Positions 35,553 to 48,734 of a DNA stretch of 64,000 bases are shown one piece after another. The notes below the pieces were generated by a model, which did no database searches, had not been told where the DNA came from, and saw only the letters and a list, made by a program, of their open reading frames with translations. Numbering within the stretch: the stretch's first letter is position 1; each line of letters starts with the position of its first letter. Made by a program: the position numbers and the translations under genes. This stretch comes from Gerris lacustris (lineage: Eukaryota; Arthropoda; Insecta; Hemiptera; Gerridae), in assembly GCA_951217055.1 (NCBI GenBank), contig OX578276.1:61255307-61319306 (forward strand), written 5' to 3'.

Positions 35553-36853
35553 CTTTTGGACCACTCTATATATATACACACACATATATAATATTAACTC
35601 AAGGCGCTCTCCTCTTTAATACCTCACGACGCATTTCCGTTAAAAAATTGTTAGCCCCTTTAAAATTAACCTATTGTTTTTGAGGGATTATTTTAGCAGC
35701 TTCCCTATAGTTAAGAATATGGTTATTACACAGTTTGGTACTTTCCGAAGTACACGAGCGTTAACGACAGATAGACAGGCGAACATTTGGAAGTATTTAT
35801 ATAAGGGACCTCGGTTTTGCCTAAATTATGGTGTTCCTCGGGTTTTCCTACCTTTATTAAGGTCCCTAACAGAACGACAACTGGTTTTTAACGCTGATAA
35901 GCTCCTGACAAATAATTTAAATTAATTTAGAAAAAACTCTTAAAGATAACGTTAAGAAATAAATAATCCAATAATTATTAAAAAGAGGGGGGGGGGGGGG
36001 GGGAAATAATAACAATAAATGGAAATACAAAATGCTCTACTTAAAAGTTAAGAAATAAATTTCAAAGCAAACTCTACACTCACTTTAACAATAAAGGAGA
36101 ATAAAAGAGCACGCTTTAACTCGAACAGTATTCTTTAAACAAAGATTCCGTGTAGTGGAATAAAAGACGAGAGCTAATAGATATAAAAAGAAACAAAAGA
36201 CAAAAGAAAAGGTAAAATTAGTTCGTAGTTAAAGAAACTGTTGGTTCCTCATTTTCTTTTACTTTTATGAGCATAATATTGGTTGAGAGGGTCCGAGTGA
36301 GGAAGAGGAGCAAGAGAAAGAAAAGTACTCGTCTAGGAGTGGCGTGTTTAAAGGCACATCAGTCGGAAGAGACAGAGGTAAAGTTAGACAGGACTCCGAC
36401 ACGAAGAGCTTAGCTCAACACAGAGAAACCAGAACAAAGTGACAAGGAAAGGAAACAAAGAAGTTAAGAATAATGACCGGTGTTTACTAACTGCCACCAG
36501 TTTCTTCCTCTATCTTACCTCTAACAAAGAAAATAAACAACAAAAACTCTTCACATTTGTACTTTATTTTTTTTCCTTATTTCAAACAAGTATTGAGAAT
36601 TTTTCAGCGATATGAATGTAGCAAATCGATTAGATAATGTTATTACTAGTAAACACGTACTAACATGATCTGCACGTACATAGTATTAAGTTTATTCAAT
36701 TGTCATCGTAAAATTCAATTCTAACCAGCTTTTACTCTGAAATGGAATACAAAATCACATACAGCAGTTAAACGATTGAAATAAATTTCAACTCTTCTAC
36801 TTTATACTTTAGACACTTGAAATAATAGACATCGTGTAAGTATTTACATAAAA
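35553..36853. other. Unassigned region, purine-rich at 36270-36480
   Basis: TA/CA repeats lie near 35567-35590 and a G-run at 35986-36003. 36270-36480 is purine-rich and less AT-rich than its surroundings, with TCAGTC at 36359-36364, but its downstream element is two bases off the required spacing. No gene could be supported. Confidence 0.4.
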
Positions 36854-38040
36854 GAGTCAGCCAATTATTGTGGCACATAGCTTCCCCGCATCCTATCGCG
36901 TCGACTTTAATAATGTTATGCTTTTATAAAACCCATTATTGTCTAATTTTTTTAATTACCCCCCTCCTTATATTTAAATCTGTCAAAAGTTGATTGAATT
37001 GATTTCTTACATGAATAAAATTACCAATGTAGCAAAATTTAATGAGTACAGATGGTTAAATTATTATGGGTCCATCTGGTGATAAGCTGTACATGCGTCA
37101 AACCAAACAAATTTCTTTACAACCAGATAAGTACTTATAAAGATATAGGTGTTAATAAAAATGAACTGTGCGCATGTGGACCAATGAGCTCAGAAGGTTG
37201 AAATTAACAGGGGACTAAAGGCCCCCATACACGATCAAACATTTCGACCGTGTATGGAGCTGTTTGACCGATTCTTGACTGTTTGCGCAAACATTTTGAT
37301 GGTGTATGGGGCTGTTTGAGTGTTTTCGCAAACATTTTGAAGCAGATCGGTCATGTCCGAAATTTTTTGCGCAAACACAGCGGTTTGAACATCCATAGCC
37401 TTGTTTGTAGACTGTGTTCGAATATTTTTCAAGGTAATCCTGTTCGAATCCCGTCTAGAATGGAGGTTATTTATTCATTACTTTCTTGTATACGCATCAG
37501 TATATATTATTGTAAAGAGAAAGTATAGTAATAGCCCGGAAATTCGATTGAACCGATTACGATTAAATTTGGAATATCTACAAGTTCAGAAAAATAATAC
37601 CCCAAAGAAAAATCGAGAAATTAACTTTAGCTCTGGAGCACCACCCGTGAACAAATTTCTCAAAATAAACTGAGGTTTTCATAATCCCGAAACGTGTATA
37701 TATTTATATCAATGTTTGCGCAAACATCATGTTTGACGTGTATGGCCTCTGTTTGCGCAAAATGTTTGACCGTGTATGGGGGCCTTAACAATGGGCTAAT
37801 TATGACCTAACATCCAAATTTCATAAAAATTGTGAGTGATAAATAGAACAAGTAGTTTTTAAAATATCGTGGTCCACAAACATGTTTACGGACAGACAGA
37901 CCTGAGACAAAAAAAAATGTTGAAACGTATTTATGTCTAGGAAATTTTGAATTTCCTTGTATAATTAATTAAAAAAGGAAGCAAACATTTCGTTCGTTAG
38001 ACTGATCACAATACCTCTAACACCTTCGGTAAGCTCGTGA
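36854..38040 (-). repeat. Family-A repeat copy (minus strand), split by a MITE
   Basis: The left edge (GTCAGCCAATTATTGTGGCA, CATAGCTTCC) is the reverse complement of the family 3' end. The right edge (CACCTTCGGTAAGCTCGTGA near 38021-38040) is the reverse complement of the family 5' end GAGCTTACCGAAGGT. Between them, CAGAAGGTTGAAA…GGGACTAA and CAATGGGCTAATTATGACCT match 57100-57170 reversed. The copy is interrupted by the MITE at 37219-37785. Noncoding. Confidence 0.75.
37219..37785. mobile_element. 567-bp PIF/Harbinger-like MITE with TAA duplication
   Basis: Ends AGGCCCCCATACACGATCAA and, in reverse complement on the right, AGGCCCCCATACACGGTCAA. TAA is duplicated at 37216-37218 and 37786-37788. 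Related copies of the host repeat at 50595 and 57135 show the uninterrupted site (reverse complement ACCAACAATGGGC at 57135), which confirms the borders. The interior has repeated TTTGCGCAAACATTT palindromes near both ends and no transposase. GTTCGAATCCCG near 37441 resembles a tRNA B box. Confidence 0.85.
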
Positions 38041-38140
38041 ACAAAAACAAAAGTAATTTTATATTAATGATTCTAATTAATGATTTAATATTAAAAAATA
38101 AAATTACGAATAAAAAAAGTTTTAGCAATAATAAGCCATT

Positions 38141-38540
38141 ACGGCGACAAATAAAATTGATTTTCCCTCTCATCGTAGTATTTTTTATTAAAAATATGAT
38201 CATAATCATGATTAGTATTATGAGTTGTATTATGCTAATATGTAAAAGATGGATGATTTAGGTGTGGTAATGATAAATTTTACTTTGCATAATGATGAGA
38301 CGTTTTGAACTTTATATATAAGGTCATTTTTTATTGTTAATAATACATAAAAATTCCTTTTTAAGTGTTATTCATTAAAAAAGGATTTCTTATAATTATT
38401 AATATATTTTTATTATAAACCAAATAAAAGATGATACAAAATTATCTTATGTAAGGGTCTAAACGTCTCATCATAATAGAAAGAAACTGATCGTTTATCA
38501 TTACAGCACATGAATCATCTATCGTATACACTTTTTTTTT
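38141..38540. repeat. Element with internal inverted repeat, duplicated at 39343
   Basis: 38247-38330 (GGTAATGATAAA…AATGATGAGACGTTT) is matched in reverse complement by 38455-38533 (AAACGTCTCATCAT…TTTATCATTAC). 38141-38400 as a whole recurs in direct orientation at 39343-39595 (ACGGCGACAAAT, TTTTCCCTCTCATC, GATTTAGATGTGGTAATGAT). No coding content is convincing. Confidence 0.7.
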
Positions 38541-39342
38541 TTATGTATTAAGGTGAGATGTTATACTTTAAACCAATTATTAAAGTAGTAGTAAACACGT
38601 TAGTTCAAAATATAATCTTAATTCATTTAGCTTTTGACGGTGATAAAAAAAAGTCAAGGTCTTATAACATAGAGAGATGTCAATCTTGAAACTAAGCACT
38701 TAGAAATTCAGTACAAGAGGCTCAAGTGAATGTCCTCATTCGTCAATGTTTAGCTTTATAGAGCTTTCATTGTGTGCAAATATATAGTCGTTTGTAACGT
38801 CATGACAAAATGCAACCGAAGGTGAATCTCTCTCTTATAGCTTGTAATCACAGCCAAATAATATACAGGCTTATAATACAGAATGGATTTAAAAACTCTA
38901 AATAAGTTTTAAGTTGACTCTAAAAGGTACATTAAGAGAATTCAATTTACATAAATGTTTTTCAAATAAGGATTGTAAAAATAGGAGTCGAGCTGAAACA
39001 TGTGACATAATCGCACGAATAAACCAATATATATTAGTCAAACAGGGCAGCAGGTCTATTAATTAATCTCCGCCAACAATTAATTAACAAGAGGTAAAAA
39101 CTTGTCAAGGGGTTCTAAAAACAAGTTTCAAACATAAACAGCTAACACATGTGATTTGAATTATAAAATAGCTATAACTCGACAAAATATAAATATTTAC
39201 AGGATATATTACTTCGATTAAAGTAAGGATTTATGTGCGGAACCTGCTGTTCTTTTTATTTTAATGTATAAATAGCAATCTAGTTAAAATAAAGAGTAGA
39301 TAATAAAGAAACATTGTGTAGCAATGTCGCGGGGTAGACATA

Positions 39343-39595
39343 ACGGCGACAAATATAAAATTGCGATTTTCCCTCTCATCATAATATTTTTTATTAAAAA
39401 CATGACGATCATGATTCGTATTAGTTGTACTAGGGTGATAATTTGTAAAAGATGAATGATTTAGATGTGGTAATGATAAAATTTACTTTCCATAATGATG
39501 AGACGTTTTTACCTATATATATAAGATAATTTGTTATCGTTAATAGTGTAAATATTACTTTTTATGTATTATTAATAAAAAAAAGAAGTTGTTAT
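39343..39595 (+). repeat. Second copy of the 38141 repeat
   Basis: Direct copy about 1.2 kb downstream of the first, clearly related but diverged, lacking the inverted partner. It shares ACGGCGACAAAT, CCCTCTCATC, GTAAAAGATG and ATAATGATGAGACGTTTT. Confidence 0.7.
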
Positions 39596-39702
39596 ACATT
39601 TTTATTCGAATTCTTTGTGACTGTTGACTTTGCACTCAATAATCACAAGGTACATTATGGATTTTTAGGTCTTCCGGAGTTTACCGGGACATGTCGCCTC
39701 CA

Positions 39703-39721
39703 GCATGGGATGCGAAACGTC
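39703..39721 (+). other. Degenerate hammerhead-like remnant
   Basis: GCATGGGATGC hairpin immediately followed by GAAACGTC, the layout of stem II, GAAA and the GUC triplet in hammerhead ribozymes. The required CUGANGA box upstream is missing (CGCCTCCA instead), so this is at most a dead relative of the core at 54168. Confidence 0.25.
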
Positions 39722-40725
39722 GAAAACTCATATTAAACATAACATGTGACCACCTCAAGACCAAGAAATCTATGATGACATCAACCGCGGATGAAGTATA
39801 CACACTAAACTAAGATAATATTAATTATATCAGTATATCTATAAAACTGTTGCCTTGGAAATTTTCTCAACAAACTACTAACTTTGTAGTGGAGGTATAG
39901 TACAGGCATTTTTTTGGCAAAATATATTTGACAATATTATTCAATGGCATAAATAAAAATATTAAATCTAGTTTACAAAAATGTATAAGTAAAAATATAT
40001 TAAGTAGATAAAGTCAATCCATATTAGCCGGGAACAGTTTCGTACGTCACATAATGTGATTTTGTAAGGTAAAAATACAATTTTAAATAACTTAAAATAA
40101 TATCTTGATCTTAAAATAACATTAAACATCTTATGGTTTTATAAAAGTACTCACAATTACGCAAGAGATGGGACTTAAGTTAAAATACCTAGTTTGCCGC
40201 CATCTTAAATTAAAATGGCTACTTCGAAAACCCTTTCACTTAGGTTGTTTTTGTCACAAAAAGAAGCTAACTTACAAATTTCAAGGTGCTAGTACAGTTG
40301 GTTTATTAGATATCAACATTAATTTTTATTTCATTTAGGTGCATGACCAAGATGTTGATTAAAGAAGGCGGATTGTAACAATATATTCTAGCAATCACCT
40401 AGGTCTTCAAAGGTCCAAAATGTTTTATTTTATGGTTTAATTATGACCAAATTAGGAATTAGGTTTTCATCTGGCATGCATACATACTACATGCACACTT
40501 CGATCACTACAAACATAATTTTTTAAACAAACACGTATTTGATTTATTGATCTAATTTTAAAATTTTAATACGATATAAGGGTTTTCATTTGTTGTGGTA
40601 TAATTTATACAGCTAAAATAAAAATTAAAAATGTTTTCTTCAATTAAGGTATGTTTTTTTATTACTATATATTATGTCTTTATCTTCATCCCCATTATGA
40701 GCTTGATATCTGTTAACAACTTGAA
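39722..40725. other. Unassigned AT-rich region
   Basis: No gene, repeat end or RNA was recognised. Confidence 0.5.
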
Positions 40726-42030
40726 AAATATATTTTATCTACTCACTGCAGCAAAATTAAGCATTACCTAACTGTGTTTAGGCTGGAAAGTACTATTTCG
40801 CTGATTTGCCATTAAAATATTAAAAACAGGCAGGAAAGTACTTGAAACAGCCAGGGAAATATTTCCCTGCCTAGGCAGGGAAAGTACGGTGTCTACCAGT
40901 TCGTGTCATAACATCTGTTTTTGTTTGTGTTCAGTTTTATTTTAATATGTTTACCTAAGTTTCCATTTTTTATCTAAATAGTGTGAGTAGATAAAATATT
41001 GTATGGAACAAAGCAGCAAAAGCAACATTTCTGCCTCGTGTATTCATCGCCTGCCTCGGCAGTCAATTAGGTAAATGACCATTTGCTTCCTACTTACATA
41101 AATAACTATTATCTACTTGCGGCAGCAAAATGAGGCACTATTAAAATGGTTTCGGGCAGGGAAATATAATTTTACTGCCTAGACGTAAAATCGGTCACAT
41201 TTTACTGCTTAGGCAGGAAATTTTTTACTATTATAATGTTGGCAATAACAGTTTATATATTATCTTTATCCCCTTTACTAGTATTATATATTATATTTAG
41301 TTTAGTTTAGTAAATACACTTTAATTAATAACCTTTTTATTTATTAAATCATTCATTAATCCTGTTTAATAAGTTAAAAGAATGTATTGTGTCTTCAATT
41401 AAAAAGAAAAACACATCTGCGGAGTTACAGGCAACACTGCAGCTTCAAGTGAACATTCATAATAATATTATAAAATTATCAGTCATTCTAGATTAGACCA
41501 GCTGCTTTTCTTGATTTATCCTAATTACTTCTTTTCTTAATTCATTAACATTTTGCAAGAAATATTTTAATTAAAGAAATAAATAGTTTACTTGTTTTAT
41601 GCATTAATTGATTCAGAAGTTAAGTTTGCTATAAATGCGTGTTTTGTATTTTGTTGTTGATTCATTGTTATTATAGATTCAGTTTGCTATTCACACTTAT
41701 TATTATTATTTCAAAGCTTTTTATTTTATTTCATTTTTTTAAATAAAGATTTCATTTTTAGTTAATGTGTTATTATCTTATTTTAAATAGTTAGTATATA
41801 TAATAAGATGGTATTTTAGCAGTATAATTTTTCTGCCGCCTAAGATAAAATATTGTATGCAACAAGGCAGCAAAGGAAACATTTCTGCTTCGTGTAATTC
41901 ATTGCCTGTCTTGGCGTCGCCTTGACAGTTAATTTTCATAGCCTGTCCTCGCCTTCAGCTCAGAGGCTAACCTTATCACTCGTCAGTAAAATACTATTTT
42001 GCTGCCTAACTAGGCAGCAAAATGGTATTT
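40726..42030. repeat. Composite repeat with GCCTAGGCAG palindromes
   Basis: A segment starting AGATAAAATATTGTATG, then CAGCAAAAGCAACATTTCTG, occurs at 40989-41068 and again at 41843-41915. An inverted partner of its start (TATTTTATCTACTCACTGCA) lies at 40732-40751. The region is dotted with CTGCCTAGGCAG-like palindromes: 40852-40869, 40865-40880, around 41180-41220 and 41996-42023 (ATTTTGCTGCCTA…TAGGCAGCAAAAT). Probably several decayed copies of one foldback-type element; borders uncertain. Confidence 0.6.
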
Positions 42031-42390
42031 ATAATTATATTACTATTAATTAATTAATTAATTATATTAATTATTTATGAATTATATAACTATATAATTC
42101 TTTCACATTCTCTCTGTCATAATTAGGAACAATTACATTAAAAGTCCTAAAAATAATTAAATAGTTATATTTCGGCACCCAGTCCTCATTTTAACTAACT
42201 AATTATGACAATCAAATAAAAAACAAAAAATGCACAAATACTATTTGAAAAATTGTGAAATAAGTACTAAAATTGAAACAATATGTGAATGACATCTTTT
42301 ATTATACGTATATCTAATTATTGGTGAATTAATATAACATCAAAATAATTAAATTACACTTTTTGTTTACAATAGTGCTTTTTTATTATT

Positions 42391-42972
42391 GCTTCCGAGC
42401 TTACCGAAGGTAACGGAAGCATTGTGTTTCCTTTTGAGAACGAAAAAATGTTGTCTCCGATTTTAAAAATTCCAAGACAGAAATCCGTCTCAGACATCAG
42501 GGAGCATTTTTGGTGGTCTCGCGTCTGTCTGTCTGTCGGTATGTGTGTCCGTGAATCCTTGAAACGTGGGACGATAACTTGAGTAAATGTCGACCGATTT
42601 TGACGAAATTTGGTAGAAATGTTCATTTTACCAATGTCCAGGACGAGTTCGTTGGACAACGCTATCCGTCCAAGTGTTCCCTCGCGTAAACGTGAACTTC
42701 AAATTTAAAATTGGAATTTTAGGTAGGGAAAAAAATATAACTTCATCTATTCAATGAGACAAAGATTTTTTTCAAATACAATTTTTTTGTAAAACAGACA
42801 GCGACACCGCTATCAAGTGTTAAAGATCGCTAAAACTATTAATAGTTTTTACACAATAAACAATATAACAATAAAGTAATAAAACAATAATGTTAATGGT
42901 AATATAACAATAAAGTACATGATAGGATGCGAGGAAGCTATGTGCCATACTAATTGGCATTGGCAGTCTATT
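42391..42972 (+). repeat. Family-A repeat, copy 1 (582 bp)
   Basis: Begins with a hairpin GCTTCCG…CGGAAGC (42391-42420) and continues with TTCCAAGACAGAAATCCGT, TCAGACATCAGGGA and a TCTGTCTGTCGGT tract. It ends GCGAGGAAGCTATGTGCCAT, then AATTGGCA…GGCAG. Matching copies are at 50364-50910 and 56895-58531. Open frames on the minus strand are shared between copies but broken by ordinary substitutions, so I treat the family as noncoding. Confidence 0.8.
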
Positions 42973-43561
42973 TTTTATTTATTTAGAAGTACTACACCGT
43001 TAATATTATTATTAGTGAATATAAATAAATATAATAAGGACGGGTAAAAAAGATTCAATTGTGCTTCAGAGAAAATATTGTAATAAATTATATACAAAAA
43101 TCTGTTTTCTAAAGAACGAGACCTCGATACTTATTGTTGGGTGAAGTCTCGATTAAAGAGGATTCTTTTTCAAATAAAAATATGTATATTAAAAAACATT
43201 ATGTACAGCATTCTAAGAATCAAGGTCGAAATGTTTACAATTAAGGTATAAATAATATTATTTTCTGGTTCTCAAAAAAGGTTTCATGTAGGTATATGTG
43301 TATATGTAATATATATATATACATATATGTATATGTGATGTGAGTGAGTGTGGATATAAACGCAGCATTAGTTCAGCAGAAGTTTATCATTATGATAAGA
43401 TATTATTATCAGAATTATTATTATTTTATTTTATTTTAGAAGGTTAATGCTAATAGGGATTTCAACATAAACATTTGGACCTCATCCAAATATACGAAGT
43501 TAAATAATTGCCGTCGTATGCAAGAAGACAGCCTTCATAGTGAACTAACTCAAACAATATG
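42973..43561. other. Unassigned AT-rich region
   Basis: Contains a TA/TG-rich palindromic stretch near 43295-43340. No gene was recognised. Confidence 0.5.
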
Positions 43562-43660
43562 AAGGGCGCTTCCACAGGGGAATGGTTAAGACACGTCCGT
43601 CTATCAGACTAAGCAAGCCACGCCATAGATTCGGACCGAACTAAAATAGAGTGAAGAGAT
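43562..43660 (+). repeat. Possible tRNA-derived SINE remnant
   Basis: AATGGTTAAGACACGTCCGT, CTATCAGACTAAGC and ATAGATTCGGACCGAAC look like an eroded tRNA head with A-box-like (GGTTAAGA) and B-box-like (GATTCGGACC) elements at about the right distance (50 bases). Cloverleaf pairing is poor and no SINE body or tail is defined. Confidence 0.3.
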
Positions 43661-46600
43661 GCCTCTAAACGAGAATATAGAAGCGGGTAAAAATAAACAT
43701 ATAACATATAGACAAGAGAGTGTAGGAGCAAAGCTATACATAGAATAAGTAATGCGCTTTGTCTCAACAATCTACGGTTAATGATTTCACATGTCCCCAC
43801 AACATAGAGACCAGAAATATCCAGGCCAACTAAATATTTGCTTTTCATTAAAAAAATATCTAAAAGGAGCAACAAAATAAGTACATCAACTTGAAGAAAA
43901 AAAAATATCCGTCTATTTACTAAATTTATCTTGAGTGTTCAAAATATAACTACCAAAGGTTCCTTAAGTCGTTTTGCACATGAAGGAAAGATTAATGATA
44001 AACAATCCAGTTTGAGACCAGGATAAAGGCATGTTTTTCTTCGCCCAATAAAGCAAAAAATAATAAGTTTATTTTAAAAATGAACATAAATGTTCTAAAA
44101 ACATCCTTGTTCGCAGCATAATGCTTATTTTTTATGTTCTGAAATGTAGACATAAAGATATAAATACACAAAACAAGTGCCTTTATGTTCTTACAAAGAA
44201 CATTTTTATTTTGTCTCGTGTTTTGATAACTCGAGACTAAATATAAATCAATACAGAGAAATGTGTCAAAACTGACAACTTCAAATGCTACTGGAAGCTA
44301 AAAATTTAAGTTTACTTCTTTTTAAGCACTTTATTAAGACATCAAAAAAAATTGAGGATAATTTACAACTAAAAATAAATAAGTCCAGTGGATAAATTAT
44401 GGATACTATTATAAAACTAGATCAAGACACTTCACATAGAAAGGTAGGACTGTTATTAACACAAAAAATTCAACAGTTCGCAATCATGTGGTAAAAAATT
44501 CAACTATTGAGAAAGATAGAAGCAATTCAATAATTATCAAGTTATTGCGGTAAGTTGCTGTAGTATGAATATCATAAATAAATCAAAGATAAATTATTCT
44601 ACAAAAACCATACTGTACACATTAACGAACCAAGCTACCGTGATAAATGGAAATTAGTCAACTAGGGATAAACGGTCAGGAAAACGAAACTGACAGCAAT
44701 TTATGGGTTGTAAGCTACCTCGGCATATTCCTTCATAACAATCTACTGAAAAAATCCGCGTCACCAACAATGAGAGTCAGATATTTAGCTTCCACTATTG
44801 GAAGCGAACTTCCAACGAATACCGTAACGTTCCTTTATTACTCGAATTATAGACCGACGATTTGATAACCAAATCTTGACAACTGCTCTAATAACAAAAC
44901 AATATCAAATATATCATTCATATAAATTAGATAGAAGTATTCATTAATATTTTTTATCTTAAAGAACATAAATTAAACGCTCAACGCTAAGATCAATGAA
45001 ATGTGTCTGACATATATTACAGAAATTACCCTTTAGTTCCGGGCTTTTTTAAGCCTCAATAAACCATTTAAATTATATCTTCCTTTTTTTTAAAAAAACA
45101 AAACAAAAAAACATTACATGAAAGGCATTAATCTTATTTTAAACTAAAGGGAAAATATAAGTTGTTAAAGACTCTCTCTTAACGAAAGTATATAATTTAT
45201 ACAGTAATAATAATAGTAATGTAGGTCCACCGTTTTATTCAAACTTATTTATTGACGAATAAATAACGTTGAAGCAGGATTTTAATAAGCAAAGGTAGAG
45301 GTACTTAAAACTTGTCAGCTATAAAGGTTTTTTCCCTTATCAATTAATACTTTAATATATTATTAATCTAAATAAAAAATTATAATTATAACATATTGAA
45401 ATGTTTTGACTTAAATGCGCCGTGAATGAAAATCTTGACGTGACATAGGTACGCAACTTTCATTTTTTAACACCAAATTGCTGCTATTGTTCCTTTTGCT
45501 CTTTAAGTGGCGCGATGGTGATGGTCCCAGTGGTCTCTGGCCAGAACAACTAAGCCCCTTAAAATCCCCCCCCCCATCTTAAAATTGAACCTATTACTAT
45601 CTGCTGGGTGTCTGCCTCAAGTTTGTCTGACTTCTAGGTCTCCCTCTCGGTCGAATTATTATTGTCTATAAAAATTACTCGATTGGTTGTGACTTAATCT
45701 ATAAATATCACTAATGACACTGATATGATCCGTTTCAGCGGCCAATAATAAATTAAAATAAAGACTACCCAGTTATTGTTGTTCGAAGGCGTCTGAAAAA
45801 TCTAAATTTAACCATGACTTTAAGATTTTTGTTTTAATGTAGACTGTTTACGATCAATTTAAACAAATTACATTTCTGTCTGAGGATCACACCTTAATAA
45901 CAGTTAATATTTTTAAAAAATATCAAAATAATTGCCCTACCCGGCCTTTAAAATATGTATAATCTTGCATAATATTAAATACTTAATTGGGACCATGCCA
46001 AAAAGTTATTTAATGCTTGAAACTAATTCCTTAAGCTACTCCGACCTATAAGACAAACCTTAGCTTCATTTATCATTTTTTTTAATGCGACATCGTTCAT
46101 GTTCAAAAACCTTAAAATGTATATTACAGTTTTATTTTATTTGCTTGTTATATCGTCAAAAGTGGACGTTAATAATTCGGCAATCATTCTTAGGAGAGAA
46201 ATCTTATAATTTATAGATATAAACATTTGTTACCAAAATATTGTTCACAACACATTAAAAGACACCAGGCTAATATTTACAGTTGACTAAATTGTTATAG
46301 GAAGCTAATACATCAAAACGTTGTGACAGGGGAAATTGAAGAAACACATTCTACTAAATCAGAAGCGGAACGACACCAGAACCATAAGGTCGAACGGGTC
46401 AACAAATAACAATGAAGGATTGGTCGGGAGTCGCGGGTGCACATTTTAGCAACTGCTAAAGACATCATGTGGTGCAAAGTATGGTCCCCCAGCACTTGAG
46501 GGCAACGTAGATAAACGTGACGCGGTTTCACAGGACGTGATATATGGATCTATTGTATTGGACATATAGGATGTAGGAAGAGAGGTTTTTTTATGGGGAA

Positions 46601-48734
46601 TATACGACACGGACGTGAAGGAGTAAATGGGTTACGTCCCTCTTGTCAATCTCCACCCTGTGCTAGGATCAATCATCAATCATTAGCTTGGATCCACAAG
46701 ATTCGTCTACTTCCCGAGGACGAAATAATAAACGCTTTACTGTAAACAACTTGATCCATAAACAACTCAAAATATAATACAGAATTCCGCTTTTGACGAT
46801 TTTAAGAATTAATATATTACTTAGCACATAAAACCTTCTTTAATGAAATAGATGAACACAATATACTAAGGAATGTATAGTAATAATAATAACAACTTTT
46901 ATTCTAATAACAATCAGTATGTAAAATGCGATTGTTTGTTTTACTACTGTTCATTGAAAATATAAATACATAATATAAACAACACAAATACAAGAAATTA
47001 GTTTTTGATGATCTCCAACATTTGATATGTGCTTGAACTACAAGAGGAGAAACATATATATGGGGCTATAAGTGAAAAAAGGGAGGGACAAAGTAACAAC
47101 ATTGTCATGTAGTGATCTGAGTGACCACTTTGGTTATAAAAGATGTCAGGATGATAAAAAGAACCATTAAAACTACAATGTGGCCAACAATTACTTGTAA
47201 TTGCGGTGTAAGCAATAAAAAATACGCAGTTAACTAAGAATCGATCGAAAACATAAGAAAAACAACTGAGGGTAAGTCAGTTCTTATGTATATCTGTTTA
47301 ATGATTCAATGATGAGAGCCTTTCTTAGAAGGAGAAAAGCCTGGATGCGTGATTCCAGGCGAAAAAAAACAAAAGTAGAAGTGTTGACACACTTTGTAAA
47401 TGCGCAGATGGAAAAGGAGTTAAAGAGCAATATTAAAAAGCAGAGTGTATATGAACTTAAAAATAAAGGTTCTGCAAACCAAAGAGATTTCTTGGCGGTA
47501 AAATTACGGCATGAACAAAGCTATATAATATGTAATTCATGATTAATATAAAAATAATAATGAACCTTTAAAAGAATATATTAATTGAAATATTCTCAGA
47601 TGAACAAGGTAAAACCTTGAATCTTAAACGTACAGTTTTACAGTACAGTTTTAAAAGTACAGTTTTACAAATGTTCAACAAAACGCTGTTTGAGGCCGAA
47701 CCCAATTAACCTTTACTGAAACTCAAATTATCATATAATTACTTGTAATTAATACAATAAGTAATTAAGAATTTAAGTGATAATATTCTTTATTATAACT
47801 TATTAAACGTGGGTATTTATATTTAATGAATGAATAAAGTATAAAGACAACTAGTATAAGTAGGGAACAGTGTTCATATAAGAATAATAACAAGACAAAT
47901 CCATGTAAAATTAAATTAACTTTCAGTATAAATATACAAATTACAGAGATGTTTTATTTAATACATGCAAAAAGGTAATAAAAATCCCTATTTGATTCAA
48001 GAGGATCTAGAAAGGTAAAAATGGGAAACTCCACTTGAAGTATTGGGGGTTTATTCAGGATAAGCTTTAAAAAAAATATTGCTTAAAAAAAAGGTACACG
48101 AGTGGAAAAAGAGGTATAAAAAAAAAAAAATCAGAAGAATCAATGCATTCAATAGAGGGGATAAAATATCATTTAGCTGAAGAGGGGTTGAGGAGGTGGG
48201 AGGTTGGATGTTGGATAGCAAACTGTTGATTTAAAGGAAATTATGTATGAGGGAGAAACCCTAACCCAGGGAGCCGAGTTCAACCAGGGGGAAGCCCTCT
48301 ATCAAAGCAAATACATAATATGTGTATATGTGTATTTGGATAACAAACCCCGTGGCCCATGCATAACCACCGGCTATAAAGGCAAATCACTTCAACACCT
48401 ATACATATATACATCAATAAGACAAATCACCAGTGACACCCATCCAAAAACTCTGTTAGCAAATCACTTACTTCTATTGGATTTTACATTTTCAATATAA
48501 TATTTCTAGTTAAATCTGAGCGCAAGGCAGAGCGCTCTTCAGTATCAGAATCAACACTTAAATCGATTCTTCCGCTTTTTCTCGCGCTCTTATTTCTTAT
48601 TCCTTTTAAGATGAACTTGAACTTGTTGGATCTAATTGAAACATAGATTAGCCTTAAGTAGCTTATAGGACACAGAAAAAAACCTGATATTTAAGCATTT
48701 TCAAAAGGGGAGAAATTCATTGTTGACATTTTTG
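43661..48734. other. Unassigned region; some unique-looking stretches
   Basis: No gene was recognised. 45480-45660 and 46310-46700 are less AT-rich and look like unique sequence. Their open frames (for example minus 46313-46531, 72 residues) carry no recognisable domain. 48180-48400 is also GC-richer. A short frame at 47309-47542 is Lys/Arg-rich without a known motif. Confidence 0.4.

Noticed and set aside
36359..36390. Second Inr (TCAGTC) with DPE-like AGACA
   Set aside because: The AGACA lies at +26, two bases off the strict spacing, and no exon structure follows.
42354..42659. Minus-strand 101-codon frame, similar to a frame at 50374-50586
   Set aside because: The similarity comes from shared family-A repeat DNA. 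Frames are not kept open in the third copy and differ by indels, so there is no sign of protein selection.
46313..46531. 72-codon minus-strand frame in a GC-richer patch
   Set aside because: No recognisable domain, no splice signals assessed as strong, and no opposite evidence such as repeats; length is within chance.
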